Positions 16,397 to 25,357 of a DNA stretch of 64,000 bases are shown piece after piece (the stretch's first letter is position 1; each line of letters begins with the position of its first letter). The stretch is from Pseudomonadota bacterium. Lineage in GTDB: Bacteria > Pseudomonadota > Alphaproteobacteria > Rhizobiales > Beijerinckiaceae. The translations under genes were made by a program, and so were the position numbers. The DNA is taken from assembly GCA_021781815.1 (NCBI GenBank), contig JAJXWB010000005.1:62001-126000 (forward strand). The letters run 5' to 3'. The notes beneath the pieces are model-generated. The model was not told where the DNA came from, searched no databases, and saw nothing but the letters and a program-made list of their open reading frames with translations.

Positions 16397-17002
16397 TCAG
16401 CCCTGGTCGTCGAAAACCGGAGTGGCGGCGCTCGTCGGACGACGGTCCTGGAAGCGTTGCATCCGCTCCACGCGCTCGGCCGGGTCGCGGCCGATCCTGG
16501 GAACGAGGTTCACGATGTCCACGAACTCGTCGGCTTGACGTCGCAATTCGTCGGCCACCATCGGCGGTTGGGTGGTGACGGTCGACACCACCGACACGCG
16601 CACTCCCTTGCGCTGGATGGCCTCGACCAGGGAACGGAAGTCGCCGTCGCCGGAGAACAGCACGATGTGGTCGAGGTGCTCGGCCATCTCCATCGCGTCG
16701 ACCGCGAGTTCGATGTCCATGTTGCCCTTGACCTTCCGGCGTCCGGTCGAGTCGACAAATTCCTTGGTCGGTTTGGTCACGACAGAATAGCCGTTGTAGT
16801 CGAGCCAGTCGATCAGTGGACGGATCGCCGAATACTCCTGGTCCTCGACGAGAGCGGTGTAGTAAAACGCCCGGATCAGGCGACCCTTCGATTGAAACTC
16901 CCGAAGCAAACGCTTGTAGTCTATATCGAAATTAAGAGCTTTCGCTGTCGCGTACAGATTGGCGCCGTCTATGAAAAGAGCAATTCGTTCCTGCTCAGCC
17001 AT
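16397..17002 (-). CDS. NYN-domain (LabA/DUF88) protein
   Basis: The protein has 201 residues from the ATG at 17000-17002 (MAEQERIALFIDGANLYATA); a start 27 bases upstream is also open. The PIN-like NYN nuclease fold is shown by the acidic residues in FIDGANLY, KGNMDIELAVDAMEMA and LFSGDGDFRSLVEAI, followed by GVRVSVVS. The family is a predicted metal-dependent ribonuclease; the target is unknown. In many Rhizobiales it lies next to rpoZ and rsh on the other strand, as here. Its stop is followed at one base by the uracil-DNA glycosylase start. The tail after residue 165 is low complexity. Confidence 0.88.
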   Translation of the reverse strand: MAEQERIALFIDGANLYATAKALNFDIDYKRLLREFQSKGRLIRAFYYTALVEDQEYSAIRPLIDWLDYNGYSVVTKPTKEFVDSTGRRKVKGNMDIELAVDAMEMAEHLDHIVLFSGDGDFRSLVEAIQRKGVRVSVVSTVTTQPPMVADELRRQADEFVDIVNLVPRIGRDPAERVERMQRFQDRRPTSAATPVFDDQG

Positions 17003-17360
17003 GTTTGTCTCTGGCCGGGTTCGCCGCATGTCCGAAAAAGCCGGACCGGACGCGCTTCAAAATTCCGCTTGCTGAAGAACCCGCAAAACTCCAGACTCGC
17101 AGCCTCCCGACGTTCGCCGGAGGGTTTGTACATTACATTGTCCGTTCGTCGCAGATCGTCAAGTAGAACCGCGCGCGAACCGCTTCTTTCCTGTTGATTC
17201 AAAAGCTAAAATTTCATTCACATTTTAGTTATGATATATGACTTTGGGACGTCGCGCTGAAAGTGTGACGATTTCGGCGATCGGCGGCAAGTTGCGCCGG
17301 CCGCCGCGAACGTGTATGGAACCGCCTCTTCCGATCCATTGAGAGCAGGAGTCGCCCGCG
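17003..17360. promoter_or_regulatory. divergent intergenic region between NYN gene and rpoZ
   Basis: This 358-base region has no supported gene and is distinctly AT-rich at 17190-17240. It holds a short inverted repeat, CTAAAAT (17206-17212) and ATTTTAG (17222-17228), 9 bases apart, then TATGATATATG (17230-17240), which resembles a -10 element for the rightward rpoZ transcript. GAGAGCAGGAG at 17340-17350 serves as ribosome-binding region of rpoZ. The repeat could be an operator, but no regulator can be named. Confidence 0.45.
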
Positions 17361-17750
17361 ATGGCGCGCGTCACAGTCGAAGATTGCATCGAGAAAGTCG
17401 AGAATCGGTTCGATCTCGTCCTGCTGGCCTCCCATCGCGCCAGGATGATTTCGTCCGGGCAGCAGATTACCGTTGATCGGGACAATGACAAGAATCCCGT
17501 CGTCGCCCTGCGCGAGATCGCGGATGGAACCCTGACCCCCGCGGATCTCGAGGAGGATTTCATCCACTCGCTGCAGAAGCATGTCGAAGTGGACGAACCG
17601 GAAAGCGAGACCGTGCCTGCGCTGATCAGCGCGGAGCCGACCGTCGACAGTTCCGGCGAGATGCAGTTCGATCGCATGACCGAGGAAGATCTGCTGCGCG
17701 GTCTCGAAGGCCTGGTCCCGCCCGCCGAAACGGAAGACGAGGGCGAATAG
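17361..17750 (+). CDS. rpoZ: DNA-directed RNA polymerase omega subunit
   Basis: The protein has 129 residues, [33 protein letters not shown], the conserved omega core that binds the beta' C-terminus and helps RNA polymerase assembly and ppGpp response. The core ends near residue 62 ([10 protein letters not shown]). The acidic tail (to EDEGE) is longer than in enterics, usual for alphaproteobacteria. It lies directly upstream of rsh, the ppGpp enzyme, in the conserved rpoZ-rsh order. A 7-bp hairpin (17757-17774) follows its stop. Confidence 0.97.
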   Translation: MARVTVEDCIEKVENRFDLVLLASHRARMISSGQQITVDRDNDKNPVVALREIADGTLTPADLEEDFIHSLQKHVEVDEPESETVPALISAEPTVDSSGEMQFDRMTEEDLLRGLEGLVPPAETEDEGE

Positions 17751-17845
17751 GCGGCCCGGTTCCGGCAGGAACCGCGCGGCGCGCTTGTCACGGCCCTTCG
17801 CTCGCACGATAGTTGGAATCGTGCGGCAAGCGGGGTGATTTCAAT

Positions 17846-20047
17846 ATGATGCGGCAGTATGAACTCGTCGAACGCGTGCGGAGGTACAATCCGCAGGCGA
17901 ACGAGGATCTGCTGAATCGCGCCTATGTTTACGCGATGAAGGCGCATGGCGCGCAGACGCGCGCTTCCGGCGACCCTTATTTTTCGCATCCGCTGGAAGT
18001 CGCCGCCATCCTCACTGATCTCGGGCTCGACGACGCGACGATCGTCGCGGCGGTGCTGCACGACACGATCGAGGACACCGGAGTCACCCGCGAGGAGATC
18101 GACAGGGTCTTCAGCCCGGAAATCGGCCGGCTGGTCGATGGCCTCACCAAGATCAAGAAGCTCGACCTCGTGTCGAAGCGGGCGGAACAGGCCGAGAATT
18201 TTCGAAAGCTGCTGCTGGCCATCGCTGACGACGTGCGTGTGCTCCTCGTCAAGCTCGCCGATCGGCTGCACAACATGCGTACGCTGCATTTCGTGCCGCC
18301 GGAAAAGCGCAAGCGCATCGCCGAGGAAACCCTCGACATCTACGCGCCGCTTGCGGGCCGCATGGGCATGCAGGCCATGCGCGACGAACTCGAGGATCTT
18401 GCCTTTCGTCATCTTACGCCTGAAGCCGCAGAGACGATCGCGGCGCGGCTGGATGGGCTCGAAAAGAAAAACGGGCCGATGATCCGCCGCATCGAGCAGG
18501 AATTGCAGCAGGAGTTGAAACAGCGCGGCATCGAGGCCGAGGTGAAAGGCCGCCGCAAGAAGCCTTATTCCGTCTGGCGCAAAATGGAGCGCAAATCGCT
18601 GGCGTTCGAGCAATTGTCTGACATTTACGGTTTCCGGATCGTCGTGCCGACAGTCGAGGACTGCTATCGCGTGCTCGGCGTGGTGCACACGAAATGGCCA
18701 ACCGTTCCTGGCCGATTCAAGGATTATATTTCGACGCCAAAGCAGAACGACTATCGATCGATTCATACGACGGTCGTCGGACCGGGCCATCAACGTGTCG
18801 AATTGCAGATACGCTCGCGCGATATGAACGAAATTGCGCGCCTCGGCATCGCCGCGCATGCGCTTTACAAGGATTCGCCGGTCGCCGACGTCGAAACGCT
18901 GTCGAAGGAGAGTGGCGCCTATCGCTGGCTGCAACGCACGCTTGAGCTGCTCGCGGAAGGCGACAGTCCAGAGGAGTTTCTTGAGCACACCAAGCTCGAG
19001 CTGTTTCACGATCAGGTATTCTGCTTCACGCCGAAAGGTCGGCTTATCGCCTTGCCGCGCCGCGCGACTCCCGTGGATTTCGCCTATGCCGTGCATACCC
19101 GCGTCGGCGATTCCGCTGTCGGCGCCAAGGTGAACGGCCGTATTGCGCCGCTGCTGTCCGAATTGCACAACGGCGACGAGGTCGAGATCGTATGCGCTGA
19201 AGGCCAGGCGCCGCCTGCGGCATGGGAGTCGCTGGTCGTCACCGGCAAGGCGCGGTCGGCGATCCGGCGTGCGACGCGCGATGCGGTGCGCGCCCAATAC
19301 AAGGGTCTGGGGCGGCAGATCGTGGCGCGCGCCTTTGAGCGCGCCGGCAAGCCTTTCAGCGACGACACCCTCAAGCCCGTGCTGTCGCGGCTGGCGCGGT
19401 CGTCCGTGGAGGATATCTACGCGGCCGTCGGCCGCGGCGAAATGTTCTCGGGCGACGTCGTCAAGGCGGTTCATCCGGAATTCACCGATGAACGCAAGGT
19501 GCAGACCGGACACAACAAGAAGGAACTGGGCTGGTTCAGCCTCAAGCGTGCGCAACGACTGCTGTTTCGTTCGCCCGACGGCAGGCTGCCGGAAAAAGCG
19601 GTGCCGATCCGGGGCCTGCGCGGCGACCTGCCGGTGAGCTTCGCTCCGAATGGCGGCGCTGTTCCGGGCGACCGCATCGTCGGCATCGTCACGCCGGGTG
19701 AGGGCATCACCATCTATCCGATCCAGTCGCCGGCTCTGTCCGCCTTCGACAACGAGCCGGAACGCTGGCTCGACGTTCGCTGGAATCTCGAGGAGTCCGG
19801 GAATGACAAGTTCCCTGCGCAGATCAAGGTGACCGCGATCAACGAGCCCGGAACGCTCGGCACGATCGCGACCGCGATCGGCGACGCCGGCGCCAATATA
19901 GCCAACATCGCGTTCGAGACGAATTCGCCGGATTTCCGTGACGTGGTGCTCGACCTTGAGGTAAGCGACCTGAAGCAACTCACGGCCGTGATTTCACAAT
20001 TGAAGTCCAAGCCCGTCGTGAGCAAGGTGGAGCGGATCAACGGATGA
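17846..20047 (+). CDS. rsh: bifunctional (p)ppGpp synthetase/hydrolase
   Basis: The protein has 733 residues; the ATG at 17846 ([19 protein letters not shown]) has GGGGTGA 7 bases upstream. It makes and degrades the stringent-response alarmone (p)ppGpp. Domains in order are: HD hydrolase with HDTIEDT (His72/Asp73) and DRLHNMRT; synthetase with [23 protein letters not shown] (about residues 390-450); and a C-terminal ACT domain. Both catalytic domains look intact, and the RFKD (RXKD) motif is the type found in bifunctional enzymes. Alphaproteobacteria usually have this single long RSH. It overlaps pdxJ by ATGA. Confidence 0.97.
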   Translation: MMRQYELVERVRRYNPQANEDLLNRAYVYAMKAHGAQTRASGDPYFSHPLEVAAILTDLGLDDATIVAAVLHDTIEDTGVTREEIDRVFSPEIGRLVDGLTKIKKLDLVSKRAEQAENFRKLLLAIADDVRVLLVKLADRLHNMRTLHFVPPEKRKRIAEETLDIYAPLAGRMGMQAMRDELEDLAFRHLTPEAAETIAARLDGLEKKNGPMIRRIEQELQQELKQRGIEAEVKGRRKKPYSVWRKMERKSLAFEQLSDIYGFRIVVPTVEDCYRVLGVVHTKWPTVPGRFKDYISTPKQNDYRSIHTTVVGPGHQRVELQIRSRDMNEIARLGIAAHALYKDSPVADVETLSKESGAYRWLQRTLELLAEGDSPEEFLEHTKLELFHDQVFCFTPKGRLIALPRRATPVDFAYAVHTRVGDSAVGAKVNGRIAPLLSELHNGDEVEIVCAEGQAPPAAWESLVVTGKARSAIRRATRDAVRAQYKGLGRQIVARAFERAGKPFSDDTLKPVLSRLARSSVEDIYAAVGRGEMFSGDVVKAVHPEFTDERKVQTGHNKKELGWFSLKRAQRLLFRSPDGRLPEKAVPIRGLRGDLPVSFAPNGGAVPGDRIVGIVTPGEGITIYPIQSPALSAFDNEPERWLDVRWNLEESGNDKFPAQIKVTAINEPGTLGTIATAIGDAGANIANIAFETNSPDFRDVVLDLEVSDLKQLTAVISQLKSKPVVSKVERING

Positions 20048-20808
20048 CATCGGGCGGACAGCTCAGGCTCGGACTCAACATCGATCATGTCGCCACCGTG
20101 CGCAACGCGCGCGGCGGGACGCGGCCGGATCCAGTGCGCGCCGCGCTGCTTGCGGTCGAGGCCGGAGCCGACGGAATCACCGCGCATCTGCGCGAGGACC
20201 GTCGCCATATTCGCGATGAGGATATGCGCCGCATCAGGGCGACAATCTCGAAGCCACTCAATTTCGAAATGGCCGCCACCGGGCAGATGCTCGACATCGC
20301 TCTCGACATTGCGCCGCACGCGGTCTGCCTCGTCCCGGAAAAGCGGGCGGAGCGGACAACCGAGGGAGGGCTCGACGTCGTCGGCGGCCACAGCCACCTC
20401 GCTCCGTTCGTCGCCGAACTGTCGCGCGGCGGCATCCGGGTTTCGCTGTTCATCGAACCGGATACGGATGCGATCCGGGCCGCCCTGTCGTTGCGCGCGC
20501 CCGTCGTGGAACTGCATACGGGCGCGTGGTGCCATGCCATCGAAACCGGCGACCTCGTCAAAGCCGAGGCCGAGTTCGAGCGTCTGCGCTCGGCCGCGGG
20601 TCTCGCCGGCGGGCTCGGGATAGAATGCCACGCCGGGCACGGTCTCGATTACGAGACCGCGCGTCAGATCGCGCGGCTGCCCGAGATCGTGGAGTTGAAT
20701 ATCGGACACTTTCTTGTTGGCGAGTCCATCTTCGTCGGGCTTGCCGAATCGGTCGCCGCCATGCGCAAAGCGATGGATGAGGGACGCAAAGCGATGCAGG
20801 GCGCATGA
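20044..20808 (+). CDS. pdxJ: pyridoxine 5'-phosphate synthase
   Basis: The protein has 254 residues with start ATG in the ATGA overlap with rsh. It makes pyridoxine 5'-phosphate from deoxyxylulose 5-phosphate and 3-amino-2-oxopropyl phosphate in the DXP-dependent vitamin B6 pathway. The TIM-barrel marks are [46 protein letters not shown], the ELHTGAW segment, [13 protein letters not shown] and [13 protein letters not shown]. It overlaps acpS by ATGA, forming a tight rsh-pdxJ-acpS unit. Confidence 0.97.
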   Translation: MTSGGQLRLGLNIDHVATVRNARGGTRPDPVRAALLAVEAGADGITAHLREDRRHIRDEDMRRIRATISKPLNFEMAATGQMLDIALDIAPHAVCLVPEKRAERTTEGGLDVVGGHSHLAPFVAELSRGGIRVSLFIEPDTDAIRAALSLRAPVVELHTGAWCHAIETGDLVKAEAEFERLRSAAGLAGGLGIECHAGHGLDYETARQIARLPEIVELNIGHFLVGESIFVGLAESVAAMRKAMDEGRKAMQGA

Positions 20809-21212
20809 TCATCGGATTCGGCAGCGATCTTTGCGATATCCGCCGCATCGAGGAGGCGCTGGCGCGCTTCGACCGGCGATTCACGGCGCGCTGCTTCACG
20901 GATGTCGAACGAACGAAATCGGACGGGCGGGCGTCGCGCGCGGCCTCCTACGCCAAGCGGTTCGCAGCCAAGGAAGCCTGCTCGAAGGCCCTTGGCACGG
21001 GCATCCGCCGCGGCGTTCACTGGAAGGATATGGGCGTCGCCAATCTGCCTTCGGGGCAGCCGACAATGAAACTGACCGGCGGCGCCGCCGCGCGGCTCGC
21101 CGCCATGACGCCGGCGGGCTATGAGGCGCGCGTTCATGTCACGATCACGGACGAATATCCGATGGCCTGGGCTCAGGTGATCATAGAGGCGCTGCCGGCG
21201 GCGGCGCCATGA
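20805..21212 (+). CDS. acpS: holo-[acyl-carrier-protein] synthase
   Basis: The protein has 135 residues. It transfers the 4'-phosphopantetheine arm from CoA to acyl carrier protein, needed for fatty-acid synthesis. The motifs are [20 protein letters not shown] (Mg-binding Asp), CFTDVER and [17 protein letters not shown] (second Mg ligand), with [12 protein letters not shown] and [17 protein letters not shown] at the C-terminus. The start codon lies in the ATGA overlap with pdxJ. lepB follows after 167 bases, probably with its own promoter. Confidence 0.96.
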   Translation: MIIGFGSDLCDIRRIEEALARFDRRFTARCFTDVERTKSDGRASRAASYAKRFAAKEACSKALGTGIRRGVHWKDMGVANLPSGQPTMKLTGGAAARLAAMTPAGYEARVHVTITDEYPMAWAQVIIEALPAAAP

Positions 21213-21379
21213 TGCCCCTGCGTCCCGAAGGCCGCAAGCCGGAGCGTGGGTTTTGAGTAGCGTGGACGCAGCAGGTCGGAGTCGAGCGCCGGACCCGGCC
21301 GGCCGGGGCCCAAGGCTCGCGGTTCACGGACCGGCGTGGTAGGACACGCCGCCCGGATGCGATCACAGAGAGAGAATTC

Positions 21380-22189
21380 ATGAGCGAGCCGCTCGGACTC
21401 GACGCCGACAACGCCAAACCCAGGAAGCACGCCGAAGGCGGCGTCGGCGAGACGATCAAGGTCGTCATCCAGGCGCTGCTGATAGCTCTCGTCGTGCGGA
21501 CGCTGCTGTTCCAGCCGTTCAACATTCCCTCGGGGTCGATGATACCGACGCTGCTGGTCGGCGATTTCCTGTTCGTCTCGAAATATTCCTACGGCTATTC
21601 GCGTTATTCGATTCCGTTCAGCCCGGACCTGTTTCCCGGCCGCGTTCTCGCCTCGAAGCCCAAGCGCGGCGATGTGGCCGTGTTCAAGCTTCCGCGCGAC
21701 ACGTCGCAGGACTACATCAAGCGCGTGATCGGTTTGCCCGGCGACAAGATCCAGGAAAAGGGCGGTCGCCTCTACATCAACGACCAGATGGTCCCACGCG
21801 AGCCGATCGAGCCGATCAAAACGGAAGACAGGTACGGCCACCGCACCGAAGTCCCGACCTACAAGGAGACGCTGCCCGGCGGCGTCACGCACACGATCAT
21901 CGAGATCGAAGGCGACGAATCGCCGAACGGCATGGTTGACTATCGGGACAACACCGGAGTCTACGAAGTGCCGCCCGATCATTATTTCATGATGGGCGAT
22001 AATCGCGACAACTCGATGGATTCCCGCGTGCCGCCCGAGCAGGGCGGGGTTGGATACGTTCCGTCCGAAGATCTCGTTGGACGGGCGGAAATGATCTTCT
22101 TCTCGGTGCGCGAGCCTTACGCAGCCTGGGAGTTCTGGATGTGGCCCTGGACGGTTCGTTTCGATCGGCTGTTTCAACCGGTGCGCTGA
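21380..22189 (+). CDS. lepB: signal peptidase I
   Basis: The protein has 269 residues, with AGAGAGA before the ATG. It cleaves signal peptides at the outer face of the inner membrane. A single hydrophobic helix (residues ~25-45) is followed by the catalytic Ser53 in IPSGSMIPTLL and Lys114 in YIKRVIGLPGD. Box E is seen as YFMMGDNRDNSMDSR. The insert between the catalytic boxes is of normal length. The stop overlaps the rnc start (TGATG), so lepB, rnc and era are coupled, a conserved group. Confidence 0.97.
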   Translation: MSEPLGLDADNAKPRKHAEGGVGETIKVVIQALLIALVVRTLLFQPFNIPSGSMIPTLLVGDFLFVSKYSYGYSRYSIPFSPDLFPGRVLASKPKRGDVAVFKLPRDTSQDYIKRVIGLPGDKIQEKGGRLYINDQMVPREPIEPIKTEDRYGHRTEVPTYKETLPGGVTHTIIEIEGDESPNGMVDYRDNTGVYEVPPDHYFMMGDNRDNSMDSRVPPEQGGVGYVPSEDLVGRAEMIFFSVREPYAAWEFWMWPWTVRFDRLFQPVR

Positions 22190-22899
22190 TGGGCCAGGAA
22201 TTGATGTCCGATCTGGCGCCGCTCGAACAGCGGATCGGGCACAGGTTCAAGAATGGCGCGCTGCTGCGTCAGGCGCTGACCCATGTCAGCGCCTGCGCGC
22301 GTCGCGGCGACAGCTATCAGCGACTCGAATTTCTCGGCGATCGCGTGCTCGGACTCGCCGTGGCCGATCTGCTCTACGCGGCGTTTCCGGCCGCGGAGGA
22401 GGGGGAACTCTCGCGGCGGCTGGCAGACCTCGTGCGGCGCGAAAGCTGTGCGGATGCGGCGAATGATTGGGGCGTCGCGCCCTATATCCGCCTCGGCGAA
22501 GGCGAAGCGCAGTCGGGCGGCGCGCAGAAGGCCGCCATTCTCGGCGATGTCTGCGAATCGATCATCGGCGCGGTGTTTCTCGACGCAGGCTTCGCGGCGG
22601 CGGCGGAACTGGTGCGCGAGTCCTTCGGCGCGCGTATCGCGCAAGCGCAGCCCGCGCTGCGCGATCCGAAGAGCGCCCTGCAGGAATGGGCGCAGGGACG
22701 TGGCCTTGCGACCCCGACCTATCGGGTCGACCGGCTGACCGGCCCCGATCATCAGCCGCATTTCGTGATTTCCGCGCTCGTCGGGAATTATGCGCCCGCC
22801 GCGGGAGAGGGGTCGTCCAAACGCAACGCCGAGCAGGCGGCGGCGGAGGCGTTTCTGGTGCGCGAGAAGATCCTTTACAAGGGGGAAGGCGCGTCATGA
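22189..22899 (+). CDS. rnc: ribonuclease III
   Basis: The protein has 236 residues from the ATG overlapping the lepB stop; a second in-frame ATG at 22204 has AGGA close upstream and is a real alternative. It cuts double-stranded RNA in rRNA and mRNA processing. The signature RLEFLGDRVL includes Asp51, and Glu123 is in GDVCESIIGAVFLDAG. The C-terminal dsRNA-binding domain runs from DPKSALQEWAQGRG to SSKRNAEQAAAEAFL. It overlaps era by ATGA. Confidence 0.96.
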   Translation: MGQELMSDLAPLEQRIGHRFKNGALLRQALTHVSACARRGDSYQRLEFLGDRVLGLAVADLLYAAFPAAEEGELSRRLADLVRRESCADAANDWGVAPYIRLGEGEAQSGGAQKAAILGDVCESIIGAVFLDAGFAAAAELVRESFGARIAQAQPALRDPKSALQEWAQGRGLATPTYRVDRLTGPDHQPHFVISALVGNYAPAAGEGSSKRNAEQAAAEAFLVREKILYKGEGAS

Positions 22900-23801
22900 T
22901 CGAAGCGACCCGCTGCGGTTTCGTTGCGCTGATCGGCGCGCCGAACGCCGGCAAGTCGACGCTTCTCAACACGCTCGTCGGCGCGAAAGTGGCGATCGTC
23001 TCGCGCAAGGTGCAGACGACGCGCTCGCTGGTGCGCGGCATCGCCATCGAGGGCGAAACGCAAATCATTTTCGTCGACACGCCCGGCATTTTTGCGCCGA
23101 AGCGCCGACTTGACCGGGCGATGGTGACGTCGGCTTGGGGCGGCGCAGGCGACGCCGACATCGTTGCGCTGCTGATCGACGCCAATCGCGGAATCGACGA
23201 CGACACGAGCGCGATTCTCGATCGTCTCAGGGACGCGCCGCGGCGCAAGATTCTCGTTCTCAACAAGATCGACCTGATTGCGCGCGACAAGCTGCTCGGC
23301 CTCGCGCAGGAGGCAAACGGCCGTGGCGTTTTCGCCGAGACTTTCATGATTTCGGCTGCGACCGGCGACGGCGTCGACAAGCTGCGCGAAAAGCTCGCGG
23401 GGATGATGAGGCCGGGACCGTGGCTTTATCCGGAAGACCAGGTCTCGGATGCGCCGCTGCGCTCGCTGGCCGCCGAGATCACGCGCGAAAAGGTGTTCGA
23501 GCGCCTGCACGACGAATTGCCATACGAGGCGACGGTCGAGACGGACCAGTGGAAGACGATGCCCGACGGATCCGCGCGAATCGAGCAGACGATCTTCGTC
23601 GCGCGCGAGGGGCAGAAGAAAATCGTGATCGGGGAGGGCGGCAAGATGATCAAATCCATCGGGCAGGCCGCGCGAAAAGACATTGCCGAAGCGGCCGAGC
23701 AGAAGGTGCATCTGTTCCTGTTCGTGAAGGTGCGCTCAAACTGGGCCGACGATCCGGAGCGGTACCGGGAGATGGGGCTGGAGTTCCCGCGCGGCGGTTG
23801 A
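22896..23801 (+). CDS. era: GTPase Era
   Basis: The protein has 301 residues, starting MIEATRCGFVALIGAPNAGKST in an ATGA overlap with rnc. Era binds 16S rRNA and helps 30S assembly. G motifs are GAPNAGKST (G1), QTTR (G2), DTPG (G3), NKID (G4) and SAATG (G5). The KH domain carries IVIGEGGKMIKSIGQAARKDI near the C-terminus. A longer open frame extends upstream inside rnc but is not coding. Length and motifs are complete. Confidence 0.97.
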   Translation: MIEATRCGFVALIGAPNAGKSTLLNTLVGAKVAIVSRKVQTTRSLVRGIAIEGETQIIFVDTPGIFAPKRRLDRAMVTSAWGGAGDADIVALLIDANRGIDDDTSAILDRLRDAPRRKILVLNKIDLIARDKLLGLAQEANGRGVFAETFMISAATGDGVDKLREKLAGMMRPGPWLYPEDQVSDAPLRSLAAEITREKVFERLHDELPYEATVETDQWKTMPDGSARIEQTIFVAREGQKKIVIGEGGKMIKSIGQAARKDIAEAAEQKVHLFLFVKVRSNWADDPERYREMGLEFPRGG

Positions 23802-23873
23802 TGAGTGAAGCATCGTCGTTTCGCCGCGTTTGAGGCGCAATCTGCCAACAGATTCCATTCGGGGAGGATCGCA

Positions 23874-24113
23874 ATGCGCAAGATGATTCTGGCCAGCGTG
23901 CTGGCGGCGCCGATACTGACGACCGGCGCCTTTGCACAGGAGCGGGTGCTCGACGGCGCGCTTGGCGGCGCGTCGGGAGGGATTTTATTCGGCCCGGTCG
24001 GTCTGGTCGCGGGCGCGGTCGTCGGCGCGACCGCAGGGCCGGCGATCGCTTCGAGTTGGGGCCTGAAGGGGTCGCATCGGCATTATGCGCGCCGCCATCG
24101 GCATCGGTCCTGA
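23874..24113 (+). CDS. small exported glycine-rich protein
   Basis: The protein has 79 residues from the ATG at 23874, preceded by a strong GGGGAGGA. The N-terminus RKMILASVLAAPILTTGAFAQ is a signal peptide with a cut near AFA-Q. A glycine-zipper-like stretch follows (GALGGASGGILFGPVGLVAGAVVGATAG), then a His/Arg-rich tail (HRHYARRHRHRS). Such proteins sit in the envelope of Rhizobiales; no function is established. It sits between era and recO. Another glycine-rich exported protein is at 54 kb. Confidence 0.75.
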   Translation: MRKMILASVLAAPILTTGAFAQERVLDGALGGASGGILFGPVGLVAGAVVGATAGPAIASSWGLKGSHRHYARRHRHRS

Positions 24114-24180
24114 TTCGCCGTGAGGTGTTGACTGGGGCGTGATCTCTGGACCGTCGCGTGCGAGGCCCGCATAAAGGCGC

Positions 24181-24924
24181 ATGGACTGGAACGACCGTGG
24201 GCTCGTGATCGGCGTGCGCAGGCTCGGCGAAACGAGCGTCATCCTTGAGGCCATGACGGAGCGGCACGGGCGCCACCTCGGCGTCGTGCGGGGCGGGCGT
24301 TCGCGCGCGATGCAGCCGACGCTGCAACTGGGCAACAGCCTGGAGCTGATCTGGCGCGCGCGCCTTGAAGAGCACATCGGCGTGTTTGCGGTCGAGGCGG
24401 ACGATCTTCGAGCAGGACGCCTGATGGCGAGCCAGATGGCCTTGCAGGGGCTGCACTGGCTGTCGGCGTTGCTGCGGCTGCTGCCCGAACGTGACCCGCA
24501 CGCGAGGCTCTACGCCATGGCGGATGCGCTCGCCGCCCATCTCGACAATCCGAATGTGGCGCCGGAACTGATGGTGCGCTTCGAAATGGCAGTGCTTGCC
24601 GATCTGGGCTTCGGCCTCGACATCGCATCGTGCGCGGTCTCCGGCAGCTGCGACGAACTCGCCTATGTCTCGCCGAAGAGCGGTCGCGCAGTGGGGCGTG
24701 CGGCCGGCGCGCCCTGGGCGGACCGCCTGCTGCCATTGCCGGCGTTCCTGTCGAACGGGGTTGATGCGGGCGCGGTATCGGATGCGGACGTCGAAGCCGG
24801 ATTGCGCCTGACCTGGCACTTTCTACGGCGCGATCTGTTCGGGCCGCGCGGGCTGGAAAGCCTCGTCGCCGTTCGCGAGATTTTCGCGCGCGAGGTGCGG
24901 CGCGCGTTGGAAAATCAGCGTTGA
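24181..24924 (+). CDS. recO: DNA repair protein RecO
   Basis: The protein has 247 residues, MDWNDRGLVIGVRRLGETSVILEAMTERHG..., the OB-fold N-terminus of RecO, followed by GVVRGGRSR and a helical domain with RFEMAVLADLGFGLD. RecO anneals single strands and, with RecR, loads RecA at gaps. The zinc-site region (CAVSGSCDELAYVSPKSGRAV) retains two cysteines rather than four, common in this group. Its position after era and before parC is the conserved Rhizobiales order. Its last 10 bases overlap the end of the convergent small gene. Confidence 0.95.
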   Translation: MDWNDRGLVIGVRRLGETSVILEAMTERHGRHLGVVRGGRSRAMQPTLQLGNSLELIWRARLEEHIGVFAVEADDLRAGRLMASQMALQGLHWLSALLRLLPERDPHARLYAMADALAAHLDNPNVAPELMVRFEMAVLADLGFGLDIASCAVSGSCDELAYVSPKSGRAVGRAAGAPWADRLLPLPAFLSNGVDAGAVSDADVEAGLRLTWHFLRRDLFGPRGLESLVAVREIFAREVRRALENQR

Positions 24925-25115
24925 GGGCAGGGACGAGCGATGTGGCGGGTTATTCCGTAACCCTCGTCGACGGCCACTTCCGCCGGCGCACAGGCGCTGA
25001 TCGAAGCCGCTTGCCCCTGTCCGGCGATCCCGTCGGTCGCGGGCAGGCCGATCCAGGCTATCGCGCCCAGCGACAGGACCACCAGAAGCCCAAGGAGAGA
25101 CACAAGTTTCGTCAT
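24915..25115 (-). CDS. small membrane-anchored or exported protein
   Basis: The protein has 66 residues from the ATG at 25113-25115, with AGGG 7 bases upstream. It begins MTKLVSLLGLLVVLSLGAIAWIG, a hydrophobic helix that may be an uncleaved anchor or signal, followed by a short hydrophilic tail with two cysteines (SACAPAE and ARPCPQR). No family recognised. It converges with recO, overlapping its 3' end. The good ribosome-binding site and helix support it as real; a longer start 30 bases upstream is possible. Confidence 0.6.
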   Translation of the reverse strand: MTKLVSLLGLLVVLSLGAIAWIGLPATDGIAGQGQAASISACAPAEVAVDEGYGITRHIARPCPQR

Positions 25116-25357
25116 CGCAATACCCTGTCGTCCGGACGTCGCCATCCGTTACACAATTCGTCTTTCCCAAAATCGATAGCGTCGCACGCCGGCTCGATTC
25201 GCCCCCAAGCCGACTTGCTAATGCCAATCGCCGACGCCGGAGGCTAGTGCATTCACGCAACAGTTCGACAAAAGCGATCTGATTTTGAAGTCATCGTAAA
25301 AACAGCGGCGAAGGCGACGATCTTGCCGCGACTCGGGGGAAGGTTTACGCCGCTGCC

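Noticed and set aside
17757-17774. 7-bp hairpin after rpoZ as terminator
   Set aside because: CGGTTCC/GGAACCG pairs well, but no T-tract follows; rpoZ may read through to rsh.
17225-19978. 917-residue minus-strand open frame over rsh
   Set aside because: It is antisense to rsh, whose HD, RFKD, TGS and ACT domains are complete. Long antisense frames are common in GC-rich coding DNA, and this one has no family features.
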